Positions 50,232 to 58,729 of a DNA stretch of 64,000 nucleotides are shown here, piece by piece. Position 1 is the stretch's first letter. Every line of letters starts with the position of its first letter. The stretch lies in the NCBI GenBank assembly GCA_022821645.1, contig JAJEDE010000012.1, forward strand, positions 1-64,000, written 5' to 3'. The translations under genes were made by a program, and so were the position numbers. Source of the DNA: Chloroflexota bacterium (GTDB taxonomy: Bacteria; Chloroflexota; UBA11872). The notes beneath the pieces were generated by a model that made no database searches, was not told where the DNA came from, and saw only the letters and a program-made list of their open reading frames with translations.

Positions 50232-51309
50232 AACCGTTGGCGTCGGCATGCTCGGCTACGGCTTCATGGCCGCCGCCCACCTGTCCGGCCTCAGCCAGGT
50301 CCCCGGCGCGCGCGTCACCGCCATCGCCGGCCCCAACCAGGAGCGCGCTTCGGCCGTGGCCGCCGCCCACGGCGTTCCGTCCGTCTACCCCGATGAGCAG
50401 GCGTTGCTGGCCGACCCTTCCGTTGACGCCGTCGTGATCACCTCGCCCGACGACCAGCATTACGCGCAGACCATGGCCTGCATCGAGGCCGGCAAGCACG
50501 TCTTCGTCGAAAAGCCCATCTCGCTGGACGCCATGCAGGCTCGCGAGATGTACATGGCCGCCATGTCGGCCGGCGTTCGGACGGGCGTCGGGTTCACCCT
50601 GCGCTGGAACCCGCTGATCGAGCGGATTGCCTCCATGGTCCAGGCCGGCGAGTTGGGTCAGCTGGTCAGCGTTCACTGCCAGCGGTTCAATCGACGTTTG
50701 CTTGGCGACGTTCCCGTGATGGAGTGGCGCTACGACCCGAACCGCGGCCGCAGCGGCGTCCTGGGCGACCTGGGCAGCCACATGATCGACCTGGCCCAAT
50801 TCCTGGCGGGACCGATCACCGCCGTGGCCGCTGACTTGAACACGGTCAGGCCGCACGCCCTGGATCCCGAAACCGGGGCCGAGGTTCCGCTCACGCTGGA
50901 CGACGACGCGGTGCTCAGCGTGCGTTTCGCCAGCGGCGCTCACGGCACCATTTCCACCAGCCGGGTCGGCGCCGTGGACTCGCACCTGCCGCTGGGACGC
51001 AGCAGCTTCCTGATCAACGGCACCGAGGCCGGCGTGCTGACCGACTGTGTCCTGCAGGCCACAATCAACCGGGTGGGCCAGGAGCCTGAACTGGTCGACC
51101 CCGGGCTGCCGCTGGACGATGCCGATCACGCCGGCATCCTGGCCTTCTTCGGCGAGCGCATGATGCGCGGCTTCGTGGACTCCATCCTCGAGGACCGTGA
51201 TGTGCCGCCAACGCTCATGGACGGCCTGCGGACGCAGGAAGTCATCGACTGCGCCCTGGAAGCCGCCAAATCCCGCATCTGGGTTGACGTACCCGCGACC
51301 CATGGCTGA
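50224..51309 (+). CDS. Gfo/Idh/MocA-family oxidoreductase
   Basis: I chose the GTG at 50224 (VPETVGVGMLGYGFMAAAHL), with GGGGAG about 8 bases upstream, inside the end of the previous gene. The 361 residues have the Rossmann motif GMLGYGFMAAAHL, then the signature EAGKHVFVEKPISL, in which the Lys is catalytic. The C-terminal alpha/beta domain has MEWRYDPNRGRSGVLGDLGS and HMIDLAQFL with the family's conserved GD-x-G-x-HxxD. The substrate is a sugar, inositol or related compound and NAD(P) is the cofactor. It is embedded between, and overlapping, the isomerase and the aminotransferase. Confidence 0.92.
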   Translation: MPETVGVGMLGYGFMAAAHLSGLSQVPGARVTAIAGPNQERASAVAAAHGVPSVYPDEQALLADPSVDAVVITSPDDQHYAQTMACIEAGKHVFVEKPISLDAMQAREMYMAAMSAGVRTGVGFTLRWNPLIERIASMVQAGELGQLVSVHCQRFNRRLLGDVPVMEWRYDPNRGRSGVLGDLGSHMIDLAQFLAGPITAVAADLNTVRPHALDPETGAEVPLTLDDDAVLSVRFASGAHGTISTSRVGAVDSHLPLGRSSFLINGTEAGVLTDCVLQATINRVGQEPELVDPGLPLDDADHAGILAFFGERMMRGFVDSILEDRDVPPTLMDGLRTQEVIDCALEAAKSRIWVDVPATHG

Positions 51310-52471
51310 CCAGAGCGCGTTCGCCGAGTTGCGGGAGGCGATCCCGTCCATCCGGCACTACGTCTCCCTGAATTCCGGCGGCGTCGCGCCGACCCCGCAG
51401 GCCACGCTTGACCTGCAGCAGTCGTGGTATGACCGCGAGGCGGTTATGACCACCACCAATCCCGACCTGCGTGAGATCTACAACCAGGAACTCGCAGCGC
51501 TGCGCAGCGAGATCGCCGCGCAGCTCAACGCCGATTCCGACGAGATCGCGCTCATTCGCGCCGTCTCGGAGGCCGTCTCATTCGTCGCCGCCGCCCTCCG
51601 GTTGCAGCGGGGCCACCGTGTCATCCTCACAGCCGCCGAGCATCCCAGCGGCTACCTGGCCTGGCTGACGCTGCGGGATCGACTAGGCCTGGACCTCGTG
51701 GCCGTCGAAGCGAACGGCGATGACGACGCCTTTGTGCGCGATGTCGAAGAAGCGATGACACCCAACGCTCGCGCGTTTTGCCTGAGCCACGTCACCACCG
51801 AACGCGGCATCGTGCTGCCGGTCGACAGGGTGTCCGCGCTGGCCCGCGAGCGTGGGGTCGTCACCGTGGTGGACGCCGCGCAGTCCTTCGGCGCGCGGCC
51901 CACCGACATGCGGCGGCTGGGCTGCGACGTGTTCACCTTCCCCGCCTTCAAGTGGAGCATGGGTCCGTACGGCGTGGGCGCCATGTACGTGCGGCGCGAT
52001 GCCCAGGAGCGGCTGCATCCCTGGGGCAGCGGGGCCGGGGCGGTGTCCCAGTCGAGCTTTCCGCCGGGCGAGGCCCATCTGCACGAGAACGCGCAGCGCT
52101 ACGAGTTTGGCGCTCGTCCCTATGCTCTCTACGCCGCCTGGCGCGCCTCGATCAAGATCCTTGGTGACCTGGGCCTGGAAACCATCCAGCAGCGCAGCGC
52201 CGAACTGGCGGCCGAGGCTCGAGCGGTGTTCAGCGACCTGCCCGGCGCCAGCATTCGTACGCCCGAGCAAGCAGATGCGCGCTCAGGGATCTTCACGGTC
52301 GGGCTCGAAGGCGTCGACGGCATGGCGCTGGCCGACCATTGCCTGCACGCCCACCGCATTCTCTGCCGCGCCGCCGACGGCTACAGCGCCGTGCGCTTGT
52401 CCTTCCACGCCTTCAACGACGTGACCGACATCCAGGCGGCCGTCCACGCCTTTGAGGACTTCCCGGCCTAG
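51302..52471 (+). CDS. Class V aminotransferase / isopenicillin-N-epimerase-like PLP enzyme
   Basis: The start MADQSAFAELREAIPSIRHY overlaps the previous stop by 8 bases. The 389 residues match the class V fold: AVSEAVSFVAAALRLQRGHR, TAAEHPSGYLAW, SHVTTERGIVLPVD, VVDAAQSFGARPTDM and the PLP lysine in TFPAFKWSMGPYGVGAMYV. The family includes cysteine desulfurases, isopenicillin-N epimerase-like enzymes and sugar aminotransferases. No catalytic-Cys loop of a desulfurase is evident. With its two partners it may transaminate or eliminate from a sugar- or inositol-derived compound. Its end overlaps the ribH end by 4 bases on the opposite strand. Confidence 0.85.
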   Translation: MADQSAFAELREAIPSIRHYVSLNSGGVAPTPQATLDLQQSWYDREAVMTTTNPDLREIYNQELAALRSEIAAQLNADSDEIALIRAVSEAVSFVAAALRLQRGHRVILTAAEHPSGYLAWLTLRDRLGLDLVAVEANGDDDAFVRDVEEAMTPNARAFCLSHVTTERGIVLPVDRVSALARERGVVTVVDAAQSFGARPTDMRRLGCDVFTFPAFKWSMGPYGVGAMYVRRDAQERLHPWGSGAGAVSQSSFPPGEAHLHENAQRYEFGARPYALYAAWRASIKILGDLGLETIQQRSAELAAEARAVFSDLPGASIRTPEQADARSGIFTVGLEGVDGMALADHCLHAHRILCRAADGYSAVRLSFHAFNDVTDIQAAVHAFEDFPA

Positions 52472-52959
52472 ACCCCGCGTATCTGCTCCAGGCTGCGGGC
52501 CATGGCGATAGCGGCAAGGGCGGCGTCGCCGCCGCGGTTGCCGAACTTGCCGCCGCAGCGGTTGATCGCCTGCTCGACCGTTTCGGCGGTCACGATCCCG
52601 TAGATCACCGGCGTCTTGGAGTTCAGCGCCACCTGCGCGATCCCGCGCGCCGACTCCTGCGCGACGTGGTCGTAATGCGTGGTTTCCCCACGGATGATGC
52701 AACCCAAGCAGATCACCACATCCGGCGTCTCAGCCTCAATTAAGTCCCGCGCCGCCACCGGCAATTCGAATGAACCGGGCACCCAGACAACGGTTTGATC
52801 GTCCGCGGCCACGCCGTGACGACGAAGCTCGCGCTGGCAGGCCTCCAGCAGGTGGCCCACGAAGAACTCGTTGAAGCGCGCGGCGGCGATGCTCACGCGC
52901 AGCCCTGCGCCGTCCAGCGGCGGATCGATCACTCGCGCTCCGCTTTCTTGTTCGCTCAT
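52468..52959 (-). CDS. ribH: 6,7-dimethyl-8-ribityllumazine synthase
   Basis: The 163 residues start MSEQESGARVIDPPLDGAGL, about 20 residues longer than usual. AARFNEFFVGHLLEACQREL, VWVPGSFELPVAARDLI, CLGCIIRGETTHYDHVAQES and the catalytic His in this last segment (H-x-D-H) are all present. GIVTAETVEQAINRCGGKFG NRGG is typical. It condenses the ribityl-amino-uracil with dihydroxybutanone phosphate. Its start overlaps the ribBA stop by 4 bases, so it is the last gene of the rib operon. Confidence 0.96.
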   Translation of the reverse strand: MSEQESGARVIDPPLDGAGLRVSIAAARFNEFFVGHLLEACQRELRRHGVAADDQTVVWVPGSFELPVAARDLIEAETPDVVICLGCIIRGETTHYDHVAQESARGIAQVALNSKTPVIYGIVTAETVEQAINRCGGKFGNRGGDAALAAIAMARSLEQIRGV

Positions 52960-54149
52960 AGCTCGTGCCCCAATCGTGCGCGCTTGGTTTCGAGGTAGCG
53001 GCGGTTGTGCGCACCGGGCGCCACCGCCAGCGGCAACTGTTCGACGACCTTCAGTCCGTAGGCCCGGAAGCCCGCGGTCTTCTTGGGATTGTTGGTGAGC
53101 AGGCGCAGGTCGGTGATTCCAAGCTCGCGCAGGATCTGCGCGCCCACGCCGTAGTCGCGCAGGTCCGCGGCGAATCCCAGGTGGCGGTTGGCTTCCACGG
53201 TATCGAGCCCGCGATCTTGTAGTTCGTAGGCTCGCAGCTTGTTGGCCAATCCAATTCCGCGGCCTTCCTGCCGCATGTACAGCACCACGCCGCGGCCTTC
53301 CTCGGCAATCCGCGCCAGCGCCGCGTTCAACTGGTCGCCGCAGTCGCAGCGCATCGAACCGAACACGTCGCCGGTGAGGCACTCGGAATGCACCCGCACC
53401 AGCGGCGGCGAGTCGTCGGCCAGTTCACCCAAGGTCAGGGCCACGTGGTCCTCGCCGGTCGTCGTGTCGTGAAAGGCCTGGGCCTGAAAGGGGCCGTTTG
53501 CGGTCGGCAGTTTCGCGGCGGCAACCTGATACACGACGCGTTCATTCACCCGCCGGTGGTGAACGATCTGACTGATGCGCACCACCGGAAACGGCGGATT
53601 GTCTTGGCCGGCAGCCATGGTGGGCTGATCGAACACCGAGGCATCGGGCGTGTCGACGTGGCTGAGCACGGCCACCGGCGCGAGCCCAGCGAGCACCGCA
53701 AGGTCGACCGCGGCTTCGGTATGGCCCAGTCGTCGCAGCACGCCCCCCTCACGGGACCGTATCGGCGTCACGGGACCGGGCGAGTGGAAGTCGGCGCCGT
53801 TGCGATCGGAGGCCAGGGCCCGGATCACCGCGGCAGTTGCTTCGTCGCCTGATTGCGCGGAAGCGTCGGCGAGTCCAACGGATGCCGCCAGTGCCGGACG
53901 CCGTGCCAGGGGGTCGGCTGATTCCGTCGGCTGTTCGGAAAGCCCGAGCTCGTCGAGACGCCGTGTGGCGGCTGGTGCGTAGAGGTCGCCGCTGCCCAAG
54001 CCTCGCAGGCATTTCAACGTCACGGCCCGCAGGTTTTCGCCGGCCGCGACGAGGTCAAGGTCCGGCCGCGCCAGCCCGTCGTCAACAACAGCCACGATGC
54101 CGCCGCGCCGGACGCAGTCAATTGCGGCGGTTACCGCATCGTGGGTCAT
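52956..54149 (-). CDS. ribBA: RibBA: GTP cyclohydrolase II fused to a degenerate DHBP synthase domain
   Basis: The 397 residues have two domains. The N-terminal domain (about 1-195) has the shape of DHBP synthase, with GGVLRRLGHTEAAVDLAVLA. However, the catalytic REnEGD loop reads GLARPDLD (residues 25-32), and the PGHVFPL-type motif reads PGPVTPI, so the first acid cluster and one His are lost. It is probably inactive. The C-terminal domain is an intact GTP cyclohydrolase II: zinc Cys in HSECLTGDVFGSMRCDCGDQ, LYMRQEGRGIGLANKLRAY and LLTNNPKKTAGFRAYGL. The cell would then need another DHBP synthase. The gene overlaps ribE and ribH by 4 bases each. Confidence 0.9.
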   Translation of the reverse strand: MTHDAVTAAIDCVRRGGIVAVVDDGLARPDLDLVAAGENLRAVTLKCLRGLGSGDLYAPAATRRLDELGLSEQPTESADPLARRPALAASVGLADASAQSGDEATAAVIRALASDRNGADFHSPGPVTPIRSREGGVLRRLGHTEAAVDLAVLAGLAPVAVLSHVDTPDASVFDQPTMAAGQDNPPFPVVRISQIVHHRRVNERVVYQVAAAKLPTANGPFQAQAFHDTTTGEDHVALTLGELADDSPPLVRVHSECLTGDVFGSMRCDCGDQLNAALARIAEEGRGVVLYMRQEGRGIGLANKLRAYELQDRGLDTVEANRHLGFAADLRDYGVGAQILRELGITDLRLLTNNPKKTAGFRAYGLKVVEQLPLAVAPGAHNRRYLETKRARLGHEL

Positions 54150-54796
54150 CGCGTTGCGTCCAGCTTGTAGCCGGCCGCGCGCAGTTGTGCGATGGAGGGC
54201 TTGCTTTGATTCTGAGGCTCCGGCACGCGTCCGTACTTGGCCAGGATGTCGACTTCCAGGTTGGCCCGGTACCCGACGGGCGCTGAGCCCAGGGTGACCG
54301 ACCGCAGCGTGTGCGGGATCAGGGCCACGGCGAACGTCGCATCGTGAGGCTCGACCACGGTCAGGCTCACGCCGTCGAGGGCGATGAATCCCTTGGAGAC
54401 GATGTAGCGCATGAGATCTGGCGGGACGGCAAAGCGGACGACTTCGGAATCGCCGTCGGGTTGGCGTTCGATCAATTCAGCGGTGGCGTCCACGTGGCCC
54501 TGCACGTAGTGCCCGCCCATGCGGTCGCCGTAGGCCAGCGGGCGTTCCAGGTTGACGGGACTGTCGACGGCCAGCTGACCGAGGTTGGTCAGGCGCAGGG
54601 TCTCGGGGATGGCCTCCACCGAGATTTCGTTGGCCGCCACGTGAACAGCGGTCAGGCAGACACCGTTGACGGAGATTGAGTCGCCGACACGCACGCCGTC
54701 GGCGCAGACGTCCGATCGAAGCGTGAACCGGCGCAGGCCTTTGGAGTCCTCTACACGAACCACGCGTCCGAGGTCCTCGACGATGCCGGTGAACAT
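54146..54796 (-). CDS. ribE: Riboflavin synthase alpha chain
   Basis: The 216 residues start MFTGIVEDLGRVVRVEDSKG, the invariant MFTGIVE start. The tandem lumazine-binding repeats are visible: SVNGVCLTAVHVAANEISVE with LERPLAYGDRMGGHYVQGHV, and later ALDGVSLTVVEPHDATFAVA with VGYRANLEVDILAKY. It dismutates two lumazines to riboflavin. It starts one base after the ribD stop and overlaps ribBA by 4 bases, so all four proteins are made from one message. Confidence 0.97.
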   Translation of the reverse strand: MFTGIVEDLGRVVRVEDSKGLRRFTLRSDVCADGVRVGDSISVNGVCLTAVHVAANEISVEAIPETLRLTNLGQLAVDSPVNLERPLAYGDRMGGHYVQGHVDATAELIERQPDGDSEVVRFAVPPDLMRYIVSKGFIALDGVSLTVVEPHDATFAVALIPHTLRSVTLGSAPVGYRANLEVDILAKYGRVPEPQNQSKPSIAQLRAAGYKLDATR

Positions 54797-54797
54797 G

Positions 54798-55895
54798 TCA
54801 GGCCACCGCCGGTCCGTAGCGGTGCAGATCGGCTTCAAACAGGGAGTCCGTTCCGACCTCGTTGAAGCGCGGACGGTCCAGCATGCGACGCCGGAGATTG
54901 TCGATGTCAGCGGCGGCCTCGAGCCCACTGCCCATGGACCAGGGCGCGACGAAGGCGGCCAGGCTGTCAATCGCGTCGGCGGCCAGGAATGCACCGGTGA
55001 GCGCTGGCCCGGCCTCAAGCAGCAGGGTCGAGAGACGAAGGTCGCCGAGGAGGTCCAATGCCGCATATATGTCAACGCGTCCGACGGGGGTGGGTGCGCA
55101 GGTGCGCACCTTGGCACCGGCCTCCTTGAGGCTGCGAACGCGGGCGGGCGGCGCGGCTGGTGTCGTAAGAAGCAGCACTCTGCCGTCGTGACCAATTACG
55201 CGTGATGACGGGCTGGTTCGCGCGATCGAGTCAAAGACCACGCGCAGGGGCTGGCGGCCGTCGGCGGGCGGCGGGCGTACGGTGAGGCGGGAGTCGTCGA
55301 CCGCGATCGAATTGACTCCGGTGATGATGGCGTCGGCCGCATCGCGCATTTCGTGGACGCGCCGCCAGGCGGCATTGCCGGTGATCCGGCCGCCGCCAGT
55401 GGGTTTTGCCACCTTGCCGTCCCTGGTCATGGCCCACTTGGCGGTGACGTGGGGGCGGCCGGTTTCGACGAGCTTGAAGTGGCCCTGTGCGAGATTGCTG
55501 GCCGCCTGTGCGCCGACGCCGGTGACGACTTGCACCCCCTGGCCGCGCAGGTAGTCGAAGCCACCGCCCCGGACTCCAGGGTTGGTGTCGGGAATCGCCG
55601 CGACTACGCGGCGAATGCCGGCTCGAAGGATCGCCTCGGTGCACGGCGGGGTGTGCCCGTGGTGATTGCAGGGTTCGAGCGTGACGGCCAGCGTGGCGCC
55701 GCGCGCCCTGGGACCCGCCGCGCGCAAGGCCATGACCTCGGCGTGGTCGCCTCCGGCCGGTTGGGTAGCGCCTTCGCCGAGGATGGTTCCATCGTTACCG
55801 ACGACCACGGCGCCAACCGGGGGATTGGGATGCGTACGGCCTCTCGCCCGGCGCGCCACGTCCAGGGCTCGTGCCATGGCGGACTCGTGCATCAC
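54798..55895 (-). CDS. ribD: Riboflavin biosynthesis deaminase/reductase
   Basis: The 365 residues start at a GTG-ATG pair (MMHESAMARALDVARRARGR). The deaminase domain has HAEVMAL and PCNHHGHTPPCTEAI for zinc, with HPNPPVGAVVV near the start. The reductase domain follows (KWAMTRDGKVAKPTGGGRIT, ADAIITGVNSIAVDDSRLTV, LEAGPALTGAFLAADAIDSL). The enzyme deaminates and then reduces the pyrimidine intermediate. It is the first gene after the FMN riboswitch, about 108 bases downstream of it. Confidence 0.96.
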   Translation of the reverse strand: MMHESAMARALDVARRARGRTHPNPPVGAVVVGNDGTILGEGATQPAGGDHAEVMALRAAGPRARGATLAVTLEPCNHHGHTPPCTEAILRAGIRRVVAAIPDTNPGVRGGGFDYLRGQGVQVVTGVGAQAASNLAQGHFKLVETGRPHVTAKWAMTRDGKVAKPTGGGRITGNAAWRRVHEMRDAADAIITGVNSIAVDDSRLTVRPPPADGRQPLRVVFDSIARTSPSSRVIGHDGRVLLLTTPAAPPARVRSLKEAGAKVRTCAPTPVGRVDIYAALDLLGDLRLSTLLLEAGPALTGAFLAADAIDSLAAFVAPWSMGSGLEAAADIDNLRRRMLDRPRFNEVGTDSLFEADLHRYGPAVA

Positions 55896-55973
55896 TGCGG
55901 CCTCGGCGCTACGGCGTTCGCTCAGGACGGTCGTCAGGTCGCGAGCCCCCGACGCGTCGAGCCGCCGGGGCGC

Positions 55974-55996
55974 GGGCGTGCACGCGTAGCACGCCC
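55974..55996 (-). promoter_or_regulatory. Possible expression-platform hairpin after the FMN riboswitch
   Basis: GGGCGTGC and its exact complement GCACGCCC flank a 7-base loop, 8 bases after the aptamer end on the minus strand. No T-run follows, so it is more likely to act in anti-termination or translation control than as an intrinsic terminator. Confidence 0.4.
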
Positions 55997-56003
55997 ACGG
56001 CGC

Positions 56004-56143
56004 CTTCTCCCTTCCGGACTGTACCGTCGGCTCCGGATTCGCACCGGATCAGCCGGCGAACGCCGGCTCGCGGGCTTGGCCCTGGGCCTCACCGCCGGTC
56101 GGGAATTTCCAGGCGCGAGCGCCGGGATCACCCTGCCCCGAAG
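56004..56143 (-). ncRNA. FMN riboswitch (RFN element)
   Basis: Read on the minus strand, the conserved blocks of the FMN aptamer occur in order: CTTCGGGGCAGGGTG at the start, AATTCCCGACCGGCGGT, AAGCCCGCGAGC, GATCCGGTGCGAATCCGGAG, CCGACGGTACAGTC and CCGGAAGGGAGAAG at the end. CTTC and GAAG close the P1 helix. It stands upstream of ribD and should switch the rib operon off when FMN is plentiful. Confidence 0.97.
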
Positions 56144-56247
56144 GCACGTATGTGCGTGGGTCAAGCATACGCCCGTGCATCGCGGCGTCCAATCGCCGCC
56201 GTATGCTCCGACAGCGAACATACGACTGTCGGCCGGAGCGAGGCGTG

Positions 56248-56877
56248 ATGATGCCGGACGATCACATCGTGATCGGTTTGACCGGAAACCTGGGCGCCGG
56301 CAAGTCGACCGTCGGACGGATTGCTGGCGACCTGGGCGCGCGCGTCATCGATTCCGATCAGACAGTGCGCGACTTGCTGGCGAACGATCCGGAACTGGCG
56401 ACAACAATCCAGGACGCCTTTGGTTCCGAGGTCATGCTGGACGGCCGACCGGACCGTGCGGCGCTGGCGCGGATCGTGTTCAATGACTCGGACGCCCTCG
56501 CGCGCCTGGAAGAACTCATCTATCCGCGGGTCGGTGAGCGAACGGCGGAACTGCTGGCGGAACCGACCACGGCGCCTGCAACCATCATCGAGGCGATCAA
56601 GGTGGTGGAGGGTCCGAGCGTGCAACGGCTGGACGCCTTGTGGATCGTGGAATCGACGCCTGAACTCCAGGTCGAGCGAGCGGCAGCCACGGGTCGCATC
56701 AGGCCGGCCGAGGCGCGCCGCCGCCTGGCCGTGCAATCCAGCGCCGATGACAAGGAACGCTTGTTCAGGGCTCGACGCGGCGGACGGCCGGTTTGGCGAA
56801 TTGATAACGGCGCCGATATCGACGCACTGGAATTGCGCGTCGCAGCAGTCTGGCGGGAAACGCTAGAACGCGACTAA
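56248..56877 (+). CDS. coaE: Dephospho-CoA kinase
   Basis: It phosphorylates dephospho-CoA, the last step to CoA. I chose the ATG at 56248 (MMPDDHIVIGLTGNLGAGKS) with GGAGCGAGG upstream. The 209 residues have the P-loop GLTGNLGAGKSTVGR, IDSDQTVRDLL, FNDSDALARLEELIYPRV and, in place of the usual D-x-PLLxE, IIEAIKVVEGPSVQRLDALW. The lid-region motif ARRRLAVQSSADDKE also fits. The middle variation is within the family but weakens the substrate call a little. It is divergent from the rib operon. Confidence 0.87.
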   Translation: MMPDDHIVIGLTGNLGAGKSTVGRIAGDLGARVIDSDQTVRDLLANDPELATTIQDAFGSEVMLDGRPDRAALARIVFNDSDALARLEELIYPRVGERTAELLAEPTTAPATIIEAIKVVEGPSVQRLDALWIVESTPELQVERAAATGRIRPAEARRRLAVQSSADDKERLFRARRGGRPVWRIDNGADIDALELRVAAVWRETLERD

Positions 56878-56950
56878 CGGCTTCAATAACTCAAACGCTG
56901 CGCTTGTCGAGAGCGAGTGGGGCTGGGGATGCTTCGGTGCGATCGCGCTG

Positions 56951-57154
56951 TTAGGCGGCTGGCGGGTCACGTGGCGGTTTTCGCTCGGCTTTGACTTCCG
57001 CAACGTCATACCCGAGCGCCCGCATGGCCCGATCGAACTCGCGCATGTCCGCGCGGGATTCGCGCCAAAGAGCGAGCATGAACCCGCCGATAGCGAGTTG
57101 CAGAAGACCCAGCGCCACACCGACGCTGATTACGGTGACAACCACTTCCGACAC
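56951..57154 (-). CDS. Small membrane protein
   Basis: A 67-residue frame from a GTG (MSEVVVTVISVGVALGLLQL) has one membrane helix to about residue 30 and a charged helical tail (WRESRADMREFDRAMRALGY). GGGAG lies about 8 bases upstream. The helix followed by a short coiled-coil-like tail resembles the small anchored proteins at 37.6-38.4 kb in design, though the sequences differ. Function unknown. Confidence 0.5.
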   Translation of the reverse strand: MSEVVVTVISVGVALGLLQLAIGGFMLALWRESRADMREFDRAMRALGYDVAEVKAERKPPRDPPAA

Positions 57155-57244
57155 GACACGCTCCCGTATCTGCCCTCCGCAGCCTTCAGAATATGACAGG
57201 TGGGTGCGGGTCCCCTGAGCGGCTTGATCCAGCAGTGCGGCGCG

Positions 57245-58231
57245 TCAGGCGCAAAGCTCGTGGCTGTTGTCCCAGCGGTGGGCGCGGATCGGTACCGGGT
57301 TGTCCATGAGCCGATGCAGCGTGTCCTCCCACGACTGCTTCCAGGCCGCTGCGTCGTGCAACTCCGTCTCCGGATTCGCGCGGCTGCGCGCGACCCAGCT
57401 TGGGAAGTAGGTGCGGCCGGTGGATTGGCCGGTGGGGTTGTAGCGCAGGTCGAAGCTCCAGCGGACGCTGTCGCTGTGGTTGGTCAGCGAGGCGTGCATG
57501 CAGCCCTTGTGCATCAGCAGCACGTCGCCCGGCGACATGGGCAGCGGCGTGGCGCGTTCCTTGGGAATCAACTGGGTCGGAATGGTGGTCGCATTGAGCC
57601 CTCGCTCGTTGGGCATCGTGCAGTGCACCTGCAGGCCGTCCCGGTAACTTCCGGGCACGACCATCAGGCAGCCGTTGCGCTCCGTGGCTTCGGTTAGCGG
57701 CAACCAGACCGTGAGCATGTTGGTGTCGTCGGCTTCCTCGTGGACCACGCCGTTGTCCTGGTGCCAGCCGGTGGTCGTGACCAGGCCGGTTCCCTCGTTC
57801 TTGGTGACGTAGCGTTCCGGCGGCTTGATGCGCACGTGCTGGACCGGGTTGGAGGTGATCTCAGGGCCGATCAAGGACTCAACGGCGTCCAGCAAGCGCT
57901 CGTTGCGCAGCAGGGCAAATACGGCCGGTCCAAAGTGGTATTTGGTGTCCGAATTGATCGAGGCGGTGTTGATCGGAATGGTGATGTCGAACGGCCGTGG
58001 GTCAAGCAGCCCGGCTTCGCGGGTGATGGCGATCGTGCGCCGGTCAAAGGGCAACTCGTCATAGGTGCTGGAGATCTCGCCCTCGCGAAGCATGCGCTCG
58101 GCTTCACGGTCGAGAATCTCGGCGTACTCGTCCATGACCGGTTGCAGGTCTTCCTCGGGGGACAAGATGCCGCGGGCGACGACGAATCCGTCGCGGTCGA
58201 AATCGGCCAGTTGTTCGGCTGTGAGGTGCAT
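57245..58231 (-). CDS. Phytanoyl-CoA dioxygenase family protein (PhyH)
   Basis: The 328 residues start MHLTAEQLADFDRDGFVVAR, the usual PhyH N-terminus. The Fe(II) ligands are in TTTGWHQDNGVVHEE (H-x-D) and the later KGCMHASLTNHS (His). RWSFDLRYNPTGQSTG supplies the Arg that binds 2-oxoglutarate. Family members hydroxylate diverse small molecules, and many PhyH paralogs are known from SAR202-like genomes (recalled). The substrate cannot be told. It stands alone; a 99-residue membrane protein is upstream on the same strand. Confidence 0.92.
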   Translation of the reverse strand: MHLTAEQLADFDRDGFVVARGILSPEEDLQPVMDEYAEILDREAERMLREGEISSTYDELPFDRRTIAITREAGLLDPRPFDITIPINTASINSDTKYHFGPAVFALLRNERLLDAVESLIGPEITSNPVQHVRIKPPERYVTKNEGTGLVTTTGWHQDNGVVHEEADDTNMLTVWLPLTEATERNGCLMVVPGSYRDGLQVHCTMPNERGLNATTIPTQLIPKERATPLPMSPGDVLLMHKGCMHASLTNHSDSVRWSFDLRYNPTGQSTGRTYFPSWVARSRANPETELHDAAAWKQSWEDTLHRLMDNPVPIRAHRWDNSHELCA

Positions 58232-58321
58232 AGTGGTACGTCGGAGTCGAAGTTCCTGGAAGTCTAGCCCAAACCGACGGGCATTTTGCGACTTTGGCCG
58301 GGTTTATTCGGCGCCTTCTGC

Positions 58322-58621
58322 CTAGGTTCGGCTGAGTGCCACGAGCAGGATGGCCGCGGCGAATCCGCCGACTCCAACGGCGATCGCCAGGGCACTGCTG
58401 AAAAGCAGCACCCCGGCGGACTGTCCGCGCTGCCCGCTGGGATTCGGCGCGTTCAAGGCCAGGTAGGCGGCGAGGGCCACAATCGCAGCCACGAGTACGG
58501 CGCCGCCCGCCCGCACGTTCTCGATCAGGAAGTACGTCCCGGCCAGCACGACTCCGAACGCCAGCGCACTGGCCACGAGCGTGCGCCGCCATTGGATTCT
58601 CAGGTTCACGAATTCGAGCAT
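58322..58621 (-). CDS. Small multi-helix membrane protein
   Basis: I chose the ATG at 58621 (MLEFVNLRIQWRRTLVASAL). The 99 residues have about three membrane helices (LVASALAFGVVLAGTYFLIE, AVLVAAIVALAAYLAL and LLFSSALAIAVGVGGFAAAI) with a short Pro/Ser/Gly loop between the second and third. A basic N-terminus suggests it starts inside the cell. No family is recognised. It is divergent from the TPP enzyme gene. Confidence 0.6.
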   Translation of the reverse strand: MLEFVNLRIQWRRTLVASALAFGVVLAGTYFLIENVRAGGAVLVAAIVALAAYLALNAPNPSGQRGQSAGVLLFSSALAIAVGVGGFAAAILLVALSRT

Positions 58622-58729
58622 ACGGCAGCCAGGGTGTCGCGTTCGCCGGCTCCGGTTGCCGTGCGGGGTGCAGCGTGTCACCGTAGGCGCACGACCGCTC
58701 GGAAGCGCGTGCCCGGAAGGACGAACGAC

